A program made the position numbers and the translations under genes. Under the pieces are notes generated by a model. It was not told the origin of the DNA. It saw only the letters and a program-made list of their open reading frames with translations, and made no database searches. From contig NZ_CP020105.1 of NCBI RefSeq assembly GCF_002067135.1, positions 3,658,001-3,722,000 on the forward strand: 64,000 nt of DNA, given 5' to 3'. This document shows, piece by piece, positions 6,711-15,896 of this stretch. The number at the start of each line of letters is the position of its first letter. The stretch's first letter is position 1. This DNA is from Spirosoma rigui. Lineage in GTDB: Bacteria > Bacteroidota > Bacteroidia > Cytophagales > Spirosomataceae.

Positions 6711-7874
6711 ATGACTGCTTTCTCGTTAAAAGCCCTCCTTCGTCCGCACATCCTGACCCTGATGCCCTATTCGTCGGCCCGCGATGAGTATACCGGCAAA
6801 GAGGGGGTATTTCTGGACGCCAACGAAAACCCGTTAGGTCCATCCCTGAGTGAATCGACCGCGGGGGATAGTCAGTTCAACCGCTATCCTGATCCGCACC
6901 AGTGGGCCATTAAGCAAAAGCTGGCACCTATCAAGGGCGTACGGCCGGAGCAGATTTTCCTGGGCAACGGTTCTGACGAACCCATCGATCTGCTGGTACG
7001 GGCTACCTGCACCCCCGGCACTGCTTCCGGATCGGCAGACAGTATCCTGATCATGCCACCGACCTACGGTATGTACGAAGTATCGGCCACGATCAATGAC
7101 GTAGCCGTGACCAAAGTGCCCCTGACGGCCGATTTCCATGTCGACGTACCGGCGGTTCTGGCCGCTATCGACGACACGACCAAGCTCATCTGGCTCTGTT
7201 CACCCAACAACCCGTCGGGTAACCGGTTGCGATCCGACGACATTCGGGCTGTGCTGGAAGCGGCCCGGGAAAAACTGGTTATTGTCGACGAAGCTTACAT
7301 CGATTTCTCGGTCGACCAGTCCTGGACGAGTGAACTTGATACGTACCCTAATCTGGTGGTCCTGCAAACGTTCTCAAAAGCGTGGGGGCTGGCCGGCCTG
7401 CGGCTGGGGATGTGCTTTGCCTCCGAAGAGCTGATCAGGGTGTTGAACAAGATTAAGCCGCCCTATAATATTTCGGCTCCTACGCAGGCACTGGCACTGG
7501 AAGCCCTCGACCATGCCGCTGATAAGGACACGATGGTCCGGGAAATTCTGCTGGAGCGCCAATTCCTGGCCGATAACCTGCGGACGATCCCGTCTGTTCA
7601 GGTCATTCACCCGTCGGATGCAAACTTTTTGCTGGTTCAGTTTACCGATGCCAGCGGTACGTTTGCGCAGTTGATTGCCCATCAGGTTATCGTGCGGGAT
7701 CGATCCAAAGTCATCTTGTGCGACGGTTGTTTACGGATCAGCGTTGGCACACGGGCCGAAAATGAGCGGTTGCTGGATGTACTGCGTCATATCGACAGTA
7801 CGACTGCGCCGAAAGACCTGCCTCTGGGCACGGCTGAGGTCGCCACAAAACCGGAACTGGTATCAAACGCGTAA
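6711..7874 (+). CDS. hisC: Histidinol-phosphate aminotransferase
   Basis: A PLP enzyme that transfers the amino group from glutamate to imidazole-acetol phosphate in histidine synthesis. The 387 residues show the subfamily marks: LDANENPLGPS near the start, FLGNGSDEPIDLL (83-95), CSPNNPSGN (163-171), VDEAYIDF (192-199), the Schiff-base Lys223 in FSKAWGLAGLRLG, and an Arg in the C-terminal LRISVGT that binds substrate. It is separated from hisD by about 3.9 kb of unrelated genes and followed by an outer-membrane protein, not hisB. A C-terminal extension of about 20 residues is unconserved. Confidence 0.95.
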   Translation: MTAFSLKALLRPHILTLMPYSSARDEYTGKEGVFLDANENPLGPSLSESTAGDSQFNRYPDPHQWAIKQKLAPIKGVRPEQIFLGNGSDEPIDLLVRATCTPGTASGSADSILIMPPTYGMYEVSATINDVAVTKVPLTADFHVDVPAVLAAIDDTTKLIWLCSPNNPSGNRLRSDDIRAVLEAAREKLVIVDEAYIDFSVDQSWTSELDTYPNLVVLQTFSKAWGLAGLRLGMCFASEELIRVLNKIKPPYNISAPTQALALEALDHAADKDTMVREILLERQFLADNLRTIPSVQVIHPSDANFLLVQFTDASGTFAQLIAHQVIVRDRSKVILCDGCLRISVGTRAENERLLDVLRHIDSTTAPKDLPLGTAEVATKPELVSNA

Positions 7875-7923
7875 ATTAGTCTGTTGGCAGGCGCTTTAAC
7901 TAACTATGATGAGTAGCGTATCT

Positions 7924-8454
7924 ATGAAAAAATCGCTTTTGTTGCTTTCGTTTGTTTTTGTAAGCTGGATGGGTTTGCCCGGCAAAGCACAGGCACAGTA
8001 CAACAACTGGTCGGTGGGGTTCCGGGTTGGGGAACCGGCGGGTGTCAACATCCGCAAGTACTTCGGCAGCAACCACGCCTTCGACCTCAACGTGGGTACC
8101 TACGGCGGACTGTATGGGAACCGCCGTAAATACCGCGATGGGGACTACCGCAGCGTTGGTCTGAGCGTTCAGGGACATTACCTGTGGCATAAGGCGCTGA
8201 CCAGCAGCGAGAGCATCCGGGGCTACTACGGGTTTGGTGGGCAGATCAATACCCGTCGGTACTACGCTAACCGGCTCAATGGACAGTACGAAAGTGCCCT
8301 GTCCATTGGTGGTTCCGGTATTGGAGGGCTTGAGTTTTTCCCCACCAGTAAACCTTATTCGTTTTTTCTGGAGTCCGGCGTCTACGTCGAACTGCTCCAG
8401 GCGCCGTTTTTCCTGAACCTCAATACCGGTTTGGGAATACGGTATAATTTCTAA
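7924..8454 (+). CDS. Small outer-membrane beta-barrel protein
   Basis: 176 residues from ATG 7924 (MKKSLLLLSF...), which gives a clean signal peptide cut near AQAQ. Two earlier in-frame ATGs (7906, 7909) would only add a short polar lead. The mature part is rich in alternating aromatic and glycine strands (VGFRVGEPAGVNIRKYF, SVGLSVQGHYLWH, GLGIRYNF) and ends in Phe after an aromatic-rich strand, the outer-membrane insertion signal. It is probably an eight-stranded barrel of unknown function, similar to many small porin-like proteins of this phylum. Confidence 0.8.
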   Translation: MKKSLLLLSFVFVSWMGLPGKAQAQYNNWSVGFRVGEPAGVNIRKYFGSNHAFDLNVGTYGGLYGNRRKYRDGDYRSVGLSVQGHYLWHKALTSSESIRGYYGFGGQINTRRYYANRLNGQYESALSIGGSGIGGLEFFPTSKPYSFFLESGVYVELLQAPFFLNLNTGLGIRYNF

Positions 8455-8542
8455 AAAGGGGGAAGAAAGGAATCAAAAGGAATAATGCACTGCAGCCTTC
8501 CTCCATTCCTCGCGTTCCTTCCCGTCTTTCGCTCCCTCGTTC

Positions 8543-11500
8543 ATGTTCAAAGTCTACAGTTCCTCTGCCGGGTCAGGTAAGACGTACACGCTTACCAAAG
8601 AATACCTGAAACTGGCCTTGAAGCCAGGTGGGGAGGAAAGCTATTTCCGGCATATACTGGCGGTAACGTTTACCAACGCGGCTGCCAATGAAATGAAAAG
8701 CCGGATTCTGGAGCGGCTTCGCGAACTGGCCGATTCAACAAAAGATACACAGCTGCTGACGGAGCTGGCAACGGAGCTTTACCAGGTAACCGACGCCGAC
8801 GCGGTAGCGGTAGCAAAGGGTGAACTGCGCAAAAAAGCGGCTTCGGTTTTTAAGACCATCCTTCATAAATACGCTGACTTCTCGGTTACGACCATTGACT
8901 CGTTTACCCAGCGTATCGTCATGGCGTTTACCGATGAACTGGGGCTGCCTTATTCGTTTGAGGTGGAGCTAGAAACCGACGAAGTACTGGAGCTGGCCAT
9001 CGATAACCTGATCGAAAAAGCAGGTCTCGAAGAGATGGACGAAATCACGACCATCCTCAGCGATTACTACACCAATACGGCTACTGAAGGAAACAGCTGG
9101 AATCAGCTGCCCGAGTTGCTGAAGGAATTTGGTCGTAACCTGACATCCGATCAGTTCTATGAAGCCGTCAATGCCGCGCAGGAACTTTCGCCGGGGGCAT
9201 TACGGGTCATTCGTACCCAGCTGATGGATCACAACCGGCAGGTCGAAGCCGACATTGTGGCTCAGGGCCAGCGTGCCTGGAAACTGATTACCGATGCCGG
9301 GCTGGACGAAACCGATTTTACCTACGGTGCGGCTGGTGTTGGCGGCTTCTTCAAGGCCGTGGCCGGTGGTGCTGCGTCGAAAGAAACGGGTGCCCGTGTG
9401 CTCAATGCGCTCGAAAAAGGGGAGTGGTACGGCAAAAAGACACCCCTGCCCGTGCAGGGCATTATCGACGGTATTGCCGCTGACCTGAGCGACTGCATCA
9501 GTGCTATCGTCACAATCAGGGACGAGAACAGCCACCAGGTGACGCTATTCGACTGCCTGCTGCCTCACTTGCAAAAACTGGCACTGCTTAAGCAGATGCG
9601 TATTGAGTTCGATGAACTGCTGCGGAAAGACGGGCGGGTGCACATCTCGGAATTCAATAAAAAAATCCTGGGTATCGTAGCCTCCGAGCCGGTTCCGTTT
9701 CTGTACGAACGGCTCGGCAACAAGTATTACCATATCTTGATCGATGAGTTTCAGGATACGTCGAAGCTGCAGTTTGCCAACTTAATGCCGCTCATCGAAA
9801 ACGCCCTGGGTTCCGAGCATTTCAACCTTGCCGTGGGCGATGGCAAGCAGGCAATCTACCGCTTCCGGGGGGGCGACATGGACCAGATCGTTTCGCTGCA
9901 CCGGCAGGATCTCGACAGCCTGAAGCTGGCCCATAATCCCGGCTCATTCACCGCCGACCGGATCGACATGCTGGCTGGTCAGATCATACCCGATACGCTG
10001 GATACCAACTGGCGCAGCGCCGAGCCGATTGTGCGGTTTAACAATGAATTCTTTGATTTTGCCGCCCGCAAGTTTGAGCAGGAACACGCTAAAATCGCCG
10101 ATGTGTTCGACGTAGACCAGGTGTTCCGGCAGAAAACGCAGCCTAAAGCCCGGCTACAGGGCCACGTGCAGATCGACTTCGTGGCGAAAGATGCCGAAGA
10201 AGGAAAAGATCTCACGGCCGTCATGCTGGAGAAGACTATCGAGCACCTGGAACAGGCCCTGGCGGATGGGTATCAGTACAGCGACATCGCTATCCTGTGC
10301 CGCAAGAAGTCCCACGCCAAAGCACTGGCCAACGAACTAAACGGCCGCCGGATTCCGCTGGTCTCCGCTGATTCGCTGTCGCTGGAGTTTTCGGATCCCG
10401 TCAAGTGGCTCGTGACCCTCATGCGCCTGCTTCAGCAACCCGACCAGAAGCTGTTGCGGTATGAACTGCTGTACCTGTACCACCGCGTGGTGCGGGGTGT
10501 CTTCCCCGACGATACACTGACCGAGCAACTACGAACCATTGCCGAGGGCGACGTGTCGGGGGTGTATGCGTATCTCACGGCTGAGGGGTATCCACTCGAC
10601 CCGTATGCGTTGGGGCAACTCAATCCCTACGAACTGGCCGAACGGCTGACCGCGCAGTTTAATCTGTTCAGCCAGGCCGACCATAACCCGTTTTTGTTCC
10701 GGTTCCTCGACGAAGTGCTGACCTTCAATCACAAACGGAGTGGTCACCTGAGTGATTTTCTCCTGTACTGGGATGGCGTTCGCCAAAAGATTTCGGTGGA
10801 GGGAGAAGCCCGTAACGCGGTCAGCATCCAGACTATTCACAAGTCGAAAGGGCTGGAGTTTCCGGTGGTCATCATTCCCTTTGCCAACTGGACGGTGGAG
10901 CCCAATCGAAACAGTACTATCTGGCTCGACCTGGCTGAAATCCGTACCGACATGCTGGCCCACGAAGCCAGTACGGGCGAAATTACCCGCCTGCTGTCGG
11001 CACCGTCGGCCGTGACCCGTAACCTGAGCAAAGCACCCCAGGCCGTCGCCGTTCAGTACGCGGAGGAAATGACCCGGACCTTTCTGGAGAACATGAACCT
11101 GCTCTACGTAGCGTTTACGCGCCCCACCGACCGGCTGTACATCATTGGGAAGTCATCGGATTTTACCAAGCCCGGCAGCCAGAAAGATATCAGCTACTGG
11201 CTGCACGCATTCCTGCGCGACAGTGACGTAGCACGGCAATGCGGATGCAGCTGGCAGGAAGGGGTATCGAGTTACGTAATCAGCCTGTGCGCCGAAGCCT
11301 TCGTGCACGAACGAAAACCCGAATCGCTCGACGAAATTTACCTGGACGACGTAATCAGCGGCCACCGGAAGCAGGAACTGAACCTACGCCGGCAAGCCGA
11401 CCGCCTGTTCGACGTAGCAACCTTTGAACGTACCCGCGAGCGGGACCGGAAGTTGTGTGCCGCCCTGAGCCTGATCAAAGGGCCGGACTGCATCGACAAA

Positions 11501-11893
11501 ACGCTCCGTCAGCTGGTGAGTGAGGGAATGATCCGGTTGACGGAAGCGGATGAGCTGCGGCAAGCCCTGCGGCAGATCGTTTCACATCCGTCGCTGTCCG
11601 TTCTTTTTGATCCGTCGCTGAGGATCGATACCGACCGGAGTATTCTGAGCAACAAACGAATGCATGGTGCGCCCCATCGGGTCGTGCATTACCCGGACGG
11701 GAGCGTTATACTGGTGCAGTACGAATCGGTAGTGACAGGGGGTGGCGTAACGGACAATCAGGTCGATCCTGTTGCGGGTCTGCGCTACTTTACGGGCTTA
11801 TACCGGGAGATGGGTTTTGCCGAAGTGGAGGGGCGGCTCGTCTACCTGTCCAATACGGGAGACAGTGGACCGGACGTGATCCGGGTCGTATAA
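8543..11893 (+). CDS. UvrD/AddA-like helicase with degenerate nuclease domain
   Basis: 1,116 residues of superfamily 1A helicase: Walker A SAGSGKT (8-14), motif II IDEFQDTS, motif III GDGKQAIYRFRGG, motif V TIHKSKGLEFPVV and motif VI LLYVAFTRPTDRL. It is built like AddA/RecB, which process double-strand breaks for recombination. The C terminus has the outline of the RecB-type nuclease (strand, YFTGLYREMGF helix), but where active enzymes have D-Y-K it reads VILVQYESV, so the metal and lysine positions are Gln and Glu. The helicase is probably active and the nuclease probably dead. No addB partner is adjacent. Confidence 0.9.
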   Translation: MFKVYSSSAGSGKTYTLTKEYLKLALKPGGEESYFRHILAVTFTNAAANEMKSRILERLRELADSTKDTQLLTELATELYQVTDADAVAVAKGELRKKAASVFKTILHKYADFSVTTIDSFTQRIVMAFTDELGLPYSFEVELETDEVLELAIDNLIEKAGLEEMDEITTILSDYYTNTATEGNSWNQLPELLKEFGRNLTSDQFYEAVNAAQELSPGALRVIRTQLMDHNRQVEADIVAQGQRAWKLITDAGLDETDFTYGAAGVGGFFKAVAGGAASKETGARVLNALEKGEWYGKKTPLPVQGIIDGIAADLSDCISAIVTIRDENSHQVTLFDCLLPHLQKLALLKQMRIEFDELLRKDGRVHISEFNKKILGIVASEPVPFLYERLGNKYYHILIDEFQDTSKLQFANLMPLIENALGSEHFNLAVGDGKQAIYRFRGGDMDQIVSLHRQDLDSLKLAHNPGSFTADRIDMLAGQIIPDTLDTNWRSAEPIVRFNNEFFDFAARKFEQEHAKIADVFDVDQVFRQKTQPKARLQGHVQIDFVAKDAEEGKDLTAVMLEKTIEHLEQALADGYQYSDIAILCRKKSHAKALANELNGRRIPLVSADSLSLEFSDPVKWLVTLMRLLQQPDQKLLRYELLYLYHRVVRGVFPDDTLTEQLRTIAEGDVSGVYAYLTAEGYPLDPYALGQLNPYELAERLTAQFNLFSQADHNPFLFRFLDEVLTFNHKRSGHLSDFLLYWDGVRQKISVEGEARNAVSIQTIHKSKGLEFPVVIIPFANWTVEPNRNSTIWLDLAEIRTDMLAHEASTGEITRLLSAPSAVTRNLSKAPQAVAVQYAEEMTRTFLENMNLLYVAFTRPTDRLYIIGKSSDFTKPGSQKDISYWLHAFLRDSDVARQCGCSWQEGVSSYVISLCAEAFVHERKPESLDEIYLDDVISGHRKQELNLRRQADRLFDVATFERTRERDRKLCAALSLIKGPDCIDKTLRQLVSEGMIRLTEADELRQALRQIVSHPSLSVLFDPSLRIDTDRSILSNKRMHGAPHRVVHYPDGSVILVQYESVVTGGGVTDNQVDPVAGLRYFTGLYREMGFAEVEGRLVYLSNTGDSGPDVIRVV

Positions 11894-11923
11894 TGAATGA
11901 ATAACTAACTGAATCGAAAATCA

Positions 11924-12787
11924 ATGAAGAACCGGTGGCTACGTATCGTTTGGCAAAAAAAACTCATTGGCAACGCAGCCGCCCTTTTTCTGACGCAATG
12001 TATCTGGTTCACTCCGGCCTTTGCGCAGTCGCCCTATGCACTGCGAACGGGGCAGGAGGCCATCCTGTTGGGGGGGGGCGTAGTATCCCTGGGTACGTCG
12101 GTAGTGCTCCGGCAGGCGGTTGATCCGCTCAGTCCGGGCGAAATAGCATCGGCCAACCGGGCTGATATTAACGCCTTTGACCGGGGTGCTACCTACCACT
12201 GGTCACCCCGGTTCGACAAACTCAGCGATGTTACGCTGGCTGGTAACCTGGCCATACTGGGTTTGGCTACGTTGGGTACTAAACCCATGCGGCAGGACAT
12301 CAAAACCGTCGGTGTCATGTACCTCGAAACACTATTGCTGGCCAATGGGATCGAACGAACGGTCAAAGGAATTACGAAACGTAGCCGCCCGTTTGTGTAC
12401 AACGCCAGCGCCCCGCTGGACGAGAAGGAAACCCGCGATGCCCGGCAATCTTTTTTCTCCGGCCATGCCACCAATGCGTTTGCCACGGCGGTGTTCACAG
12501 GCGAGGTTTTCCGGCATTATTTCCCGAACTCCAGGCTGAAGCCCGTCGTCTGGATCGGGTCGCTGGGGCTGGCTACCGCTACGGCTGCGCTGCGTTATGA
12601 AGGGGGGCTGCATTATCCTACCGACCTTCTGGCGGGCGCGGCCTTCGGATCGTTGATCGGGTGGGGTATTCCTAAACTACACGAGGTCACCAGCCAGGGT
12701 GCGCTGGGGCGCCGTCTCGATATTCAACCCTGGAGTAATGGGCAGGCCAATGGAATTTACCTGCAACTGGCCGTGTTTTCCCGATAA
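11924..12787 (+). CDS. PAP2-family membrane phosphatase
   Basis: 287 residues with an N-terminal export segment (about 13-35) and all three acid-phosphatase motifs: K148-x6-R155-P156 (KGITKRSRP), SGH at 179-181 and R224-x5-H230-x3-D234 (RYEGGLHYPTD). His181 and His230 are the catalytic pair. Hydrophobic stretches around 102-120, 185-200 and 205-245 are compatible with membrane embedding facing the periplasm. Likely substrates are lipid phosphates such as undecaprenyl pyrophosphate or phosphatidic acid, by family. It follows the helicase gene by 30 nt. Confidence 0.9.
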   Translation: MKNRWLRIVWQKKLIGNAAALFLTQCIWFTPAFAQSPYALRTGQEAILLGGGVVSLGTSVVLRQAVDPLSPGEIASANRADINAFDRGATYHWSPRFDKLSDVTLAGNLAILGLATLGTKPMRQDIKTVGVMYLETLLLANGIERTVKGITKRSRPFVYNASAPLDEKETRDARQSFFSGHATNAFATAVFTGEVFRHYFPNSRLKPVVWIGSLGLATATAALRYEGGLHYPTDLLAGAAFGSLIGWGIPKLHEVTSQGALGRRLDIQPWSNGQANGIYLQLAVFSR

Positions 12788-12861
12788 GACTACTACCCAC
12801 TACCGATTGAGCCGGGGACGGCATTTTGCCCGTTCCGGTCGGCTATGAAGTACCTGAGCCA

Positions 12862-13821
12862 ATGACAAAAATTACCGAACACATCAAGGCCGCCAACGGC
12901 AAACCCATCTTTTCCATTGAAGTAATTCCGCCCATAAAAGGGGACAACCTCAAAAGCCTGCTCGATAATATTGAGCCGCTGATGGAGTTTAAACCACCCT
13001 TTGTGGATGTTACGTACCACCGGGAGGAATACATTGAACGGCCCATGCCCGACGGGACTATTCAAAAAATTGTAACCCGGAAGCGGCCCGGTACGGTAGG
13101 GATCTGTTCGGCGATTATGCACCGCTTTGGTGTCGACCCCGTACCGCACGTGTTGTGTGGCGGATTCAGCCGGGATGAAACGGAAGATTTTCTCATTGAC
13201 CTGCACTACCTCGGTATCGACAACGCGCTGGTGTTGCGGGGCGATCCGGCCAAGCCTTTCAATACGTTCAAAGCGAAGGAAAATGGGTACTCTTACGCCA
13301 GTGAACTGGTGGAGCAGGTAGCCAACATGAACCGGGGTGTTTACCTGCACGAGGAGGATACCGCTCTGGCCCCCAGTAATTTCTGCATCGGTGTGGCGGC
13401 TTACCCGGAAAAACACTTTGAAGCCGAAAATCACGACATCGACTTCGAATATCTAAAGCAGAAAGTCGATAAGGGGGCCGACTACATCGTGACCCAGATG
13501 TTTTTCGACAATGGAAAGTACTTCGATTTCGTGAAACGGTGCCACCAGCACGGCATCACCATTCCGATTATACCGGGCTTGAAACCCATCAGCACCCGCC
13601 GGCAACTACAGATTCTGCCGAAGTTGTTTCACCTTGACATGCCCGATGATCTGATAAAAGCCGTTGAAGCCTGCGAAAACGACCAGCAGGTCCGGCAGGT
13701 AGGCGTGGAATGGTGCGTGCAGCAGTGCCGTGAACTCATGGCGGCCCAGGCCCCTGTCCTGCACTTTTACACGATGGGTAAAGCCGATAACATTATGAAA
13801 ATCGCACGGGATATATTTTAG
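12862..13821 (+). CDS. metF: 5,10-methylenetetrahydrofolate reductase
   Basis: Reduces methylene-THF to methyl-THF for methionine synthesis, using FAD. 319 residues from ATG 12862; a TTG at 12826 is in frame but would add an unconserved tail. Features of the TIM-barrel family: FSIEVIPP near the start (catalytic Glu), FVDVTYH, ALVLRGDP with the conserved Arg-Gly-Asp-Pro, the TQMFFDN strand and the IPIIPGLKPI segment. It lies alone between the PAP2 gene and a convergent dehydrogenase. Confidence 0.95.
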   Translation: MTKITEHIKAANGKPIFSIEVIPPIKGDNLKSLLDNIEPLMEFKPPFVDVTYHREEYIERPMPDGTIQKIVTRKRPGTVGICSAIMHRFGVDPVPHVLCGGFSRDETEDFLIDLHYLGIDNALVLRGDPAKPFNTFKAKENGYSYASELVEQVANMNRGVYLHEEDTALAPSNFCIGVAAYPEKHFEAENHDIDFEYLKQKVDKGADYIVTQMFFDNGKYFDFVKRCHQHGITIPIIPGLKPISTRRQLQILPKLFHLDMPDDLIKAVEACENDQQVRQVGVEWCVQQCRELMAAQAPVLHFYTMGKADNIMKIARDIF

Positions 13822-13826
13822 CCTTG

Positions 13827-13860
13827 TATGTAGCGACGCTACGAGTCGCGTCGCTACATA
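13827..13860. repeat. 13-bp inverted repeat between convergent genes
   Basis: TATGTAGCGACGC (13827-13839) and GCGTCGCTACATA (13848-13860) form a perfect 13-bp stem with an 8-nt loop. It starts 6 nt after the metF stop and ends 6 nt before the fdhA stop. There is no T tract on either side. The TGTAG-nGACGC core resembles dispersed palindromic repeats seen in many Cytophagales and cyanobacteria, so it may be both a repeat-family copy and a two-way transcription stop. Confidence 0.7.
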
Positions 13861-13866
13861 GGTACA

Positions 13867-15060
13867 TTACGCCGGAATCAGATTGTGGGGGTTGATCACG
13901 AACTTCTTGGCAACGCCACTGTCAAACTCGGCATAGCCTTTCGGGGCATCGTCGAGAGAAATAACCTCCACGTTCACGGCCTTGGCAATCTGGATCTTAT
14001 CGTACAGGATAGACATCATCAGTTGCCGGTTGTACTTGATGACCGGTGTTTGACCCGTGAAGAAGGAGTGGCTCTTGGCCCAGCCCAGTCCGAATCGAAT
14101 GGACAGGTTGCCGGTTTGTGCCGACTTCTCTTCCGCACCCGGATCGGCCGTTACGTACAGTCCGGGAATACCAATGGCACCACCGGCCCGCGCAATCTCC
14201 ATGAGTGAGTTGAGCACCGCTGCCGGCACTTCTTTTTGCACATCGCCCCCATGTCCCCGCGCTTCGAAGCCGACACAATCGACGGCGCAATCCACTTCAG
14301 GAACGCCCAGGATCTGCGCGATCTGATCGGCCAGCGACGCGTCTTCGTTCAGGTCGACCGTTTCGCAGCCAATGGAACGGGCGTGCGCCAGCCGCGCTTT
14401 ATTCATGTCGCCAACGATCACGACGGCCGCACCCAGCAGTTGTGCTGAGGCCGCTGCCGCCATCCCGACCGGACCGGCACCGGCGATGTATACCGTTGTG
14501 CCGGGGCCAACACCCGCTTTAACGGCACCGTGGAAACCCGTTGGGAAAATGTCGCTGAGCATGGTCAGGTCGCGGATCTTCTCCATGGCCTGCGCTTTGT
14601 CGGGGAAACGGAGCAGGTTAAAATCGGCGTAGGGTACCATAACGTATTCGGCCTGGCCACCAATCCAGCCGCCCATGTCGACGTAGCCGTAGGCACCACC
14701 AGCCCGGGCATCGTTGACATTAAGACAAATGCCGGTCTGCTGTTCTTTGCAGGTACGGCACCGGCCGCAGGCTACGTTGAACGGCACTGACACCAGATCA
14801 CCCACGTTGAGAAACTCAACATCCGAACCTTTCTCGATGACTTCGCCCGTTATTTCGTGGCCAAGGACCAGCCCTGCTTCGGCCGTTGTCCGCCCCCGTA
14901 CCATATGCTGGTCGGAGCCGCAGATATTTGTTGACACGACTTTCAGTAATACGCCGTGATTGATCTTTTTGCCTTTGGGATTTACCAGCTCGGGAAAGTC
15001 GATGCTTTGCACCTCCACTTTTCCGGGACTGATGTAGACGACACCACGATTGCTAGCCAT
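13867..15060 (-). CDS. fdhA: Glutathione-independent formaldehyde dehydrogenase
   Basis: 397 residues of the zinc medium-chain dehydrogenase family, closest in pattern to Pseudomonas putida FdhA, which oxidises formaldehyde to formate with NAD+ and no added thiol. Seen: catalytic zinc ligands in STNICGSDQH and LGHEITGE, structural zinc cysteines in CGRCRTCKEQQTGIC, the nucleotide fold GAGPVGMAAAASAQLLGA, and the long insertion (ARAGGAYGYVDMGGWIGG) that marks this subfamily. It is cotranscribed with the HbpS-like gene 40 nt upstream. Likely role: detoxifying formaldehyde or related aldehydes. Confidence 0.93.
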   Translation of the reverse strand: MASNRGVVYISPGKVEVQSIDFPELVNPKGKKINHGVLLKVVSTNICGSDQHMVRGRTTAEAGLVLGHEITGEVIEKGSDVEFLNVGDLVSVPFNVACGRCRTCKEQQTGICLNVNDARAGGAYGYVDMGGWIGGQAEYVMVPYADFNLLRFPDKAQAMEKIRDLTMLSDIFPTGFHGAVKAGVGPGTTVYIAGAGPVGMAAAASAQLLGAAVVIVGDMNKARLAHARSIGCETVDLNEDASLADQIAQILGVPEVDCAVDCVGFEARGHGGDVQKEVPAAVLNSLMEIARAGGAIGIPGLYVTADPGAEEKSAQTGNLSIRFGLGWAKSHSFFTGQTPVIKYNRQLMMSILYDKIQIAKAVNVEVISLDDAPKGYAEFDSGVAKKFVINPHNLIPA

Positions 15061-15099
15061 ATAGATCTGTTGATTTGAGGGTTGAACGGTAAAAGTTGA

Positions 15100-15504
15100 T
15101 TACGCCAGCGCGTCGACACCGGCCTGCGCTACGATATGATCGTTTTCGACGGTGCTGCCCGACACACCGATGGCACCAATCACCTCGCCACCGCTCAGGA
15201 GGGGAAGACCCCCGGGAAAGGTGATGAGACCACCGTTGGAGTGCTCGATATTGAAGAGCGAGCCACCGGGCTGCGACAGTTTGCCCAGCTCGCCGGTGGG
15301 CATGTCAAAATAGCGGGCTGTTCTGGCCTTCCGCATCGAAATATCGACCGAACCCAGCCAGGCGCCGTCCATGCGCGCGAAAGCGGTCAGGTTAGCACCC
15401 GCATCAACAAGGGCAATGTTCATCTTCAGGCCCAGTTCCTGCGCCTTTTGCCTGGCTGCTTCCAGAGCGACCTGTGCCTGTTCTAACGTAATTCCCATTT
15501 TCAT
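15100..15504 (-). CDS. GlcG/HbpS family heme-binding-like protein
   Basis: 134 residues of the GlcG/HbpS (DUF336) fold: [21 protein letters not shown] at the N terminus, the [19 protein letters not shown] strand-turn, and the C-terminal [24 protein letters not shown]. Members include heme-binding HbpS and small proteins found beside alcohol and aldehyde dehydrogenases. There is no signal peptide, so it is cytoplasmic. It is the first gene of a two-gene minus-strand unit with fdhA, which suggests a supporting role in that dehydrogenation, not yet defined. Confidence 0.88.
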   Translation of the reverse strand: MKMGITLEQAQVALEAARQKAQELGLKMNIALVDAGANLTAFARMDGAWLGSVDISMRKARTARYFDMPTGELGKLSQPGGSLFNIEHSNGGLITFPGGLPLLSGGEVIGAIGVSGSTVENDHIVAQAGVDALA

Positions 15505-15645
15505 AACGTCGGTGGTTTAAAAGCCGACGCACAAAGGTTGGGTAATTAACCCGCAGACTTTAGTGGAATAGTCTCATTAACTTACGCAGAAGTCTTATTT
15601 CAGGGGTGAGCAACACCCGCAACTTTTTACTTAAGCAGTCTTTGT

Positions 15646-15882
15646 TTGAAAACAAATGCACTAGTATTGATGCCTGAGGGCTACCAGAATGGTGCCGGAG
15701 CGAACAGCCATCGTCCTAAGGAGTATGCAGAAGGCAGGCTCGTATACATTACGGTGGTACCCCTGGTACAAGGGCGAGTAACTGTCCGCTGGTCTGACCG
15801 ATCCACTCACCGCATAGAACCCAGTAAGTTGATGGAAAATGGCCGTGGACTAATTCAATTATTCCATAGGTTTGTTCAATAA
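15646..15882 (+). CDS. Doubtful small ORF before ribokinase
   Basis: A 78-codon frame opening with TTG and stopping 14 nt before rbsK. The middle (RLVYITVVPLVQGRVTVRW) could be a two-stranded hairpin, but no family is recognised and no promoter precedes it. It may be chance or the remnant of a gene. It fills most of the 392-nt divergent gap between the HbpS-like gene and rbsK. Confidence 0.2.
   Translation: MKTNALVLMPEGYQNGAGANSHRPKEYAEGRLVYITVVPLVQGRVTVRWSDRSTHRIEPSKLMENGRGLIQLFHRFVQ
15867..15874 (+). promoter_or_regulatory. Candidate -7 element for rbsK
   Basis: TAGGTTTG matches TAnnTTTG and lies 22 nt before the rbsK ATG, a normal distance. No TTG stands at -33. Confidence 0.4.
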
Positions 15883-15896
15883 ATCCATTTGTTGTT

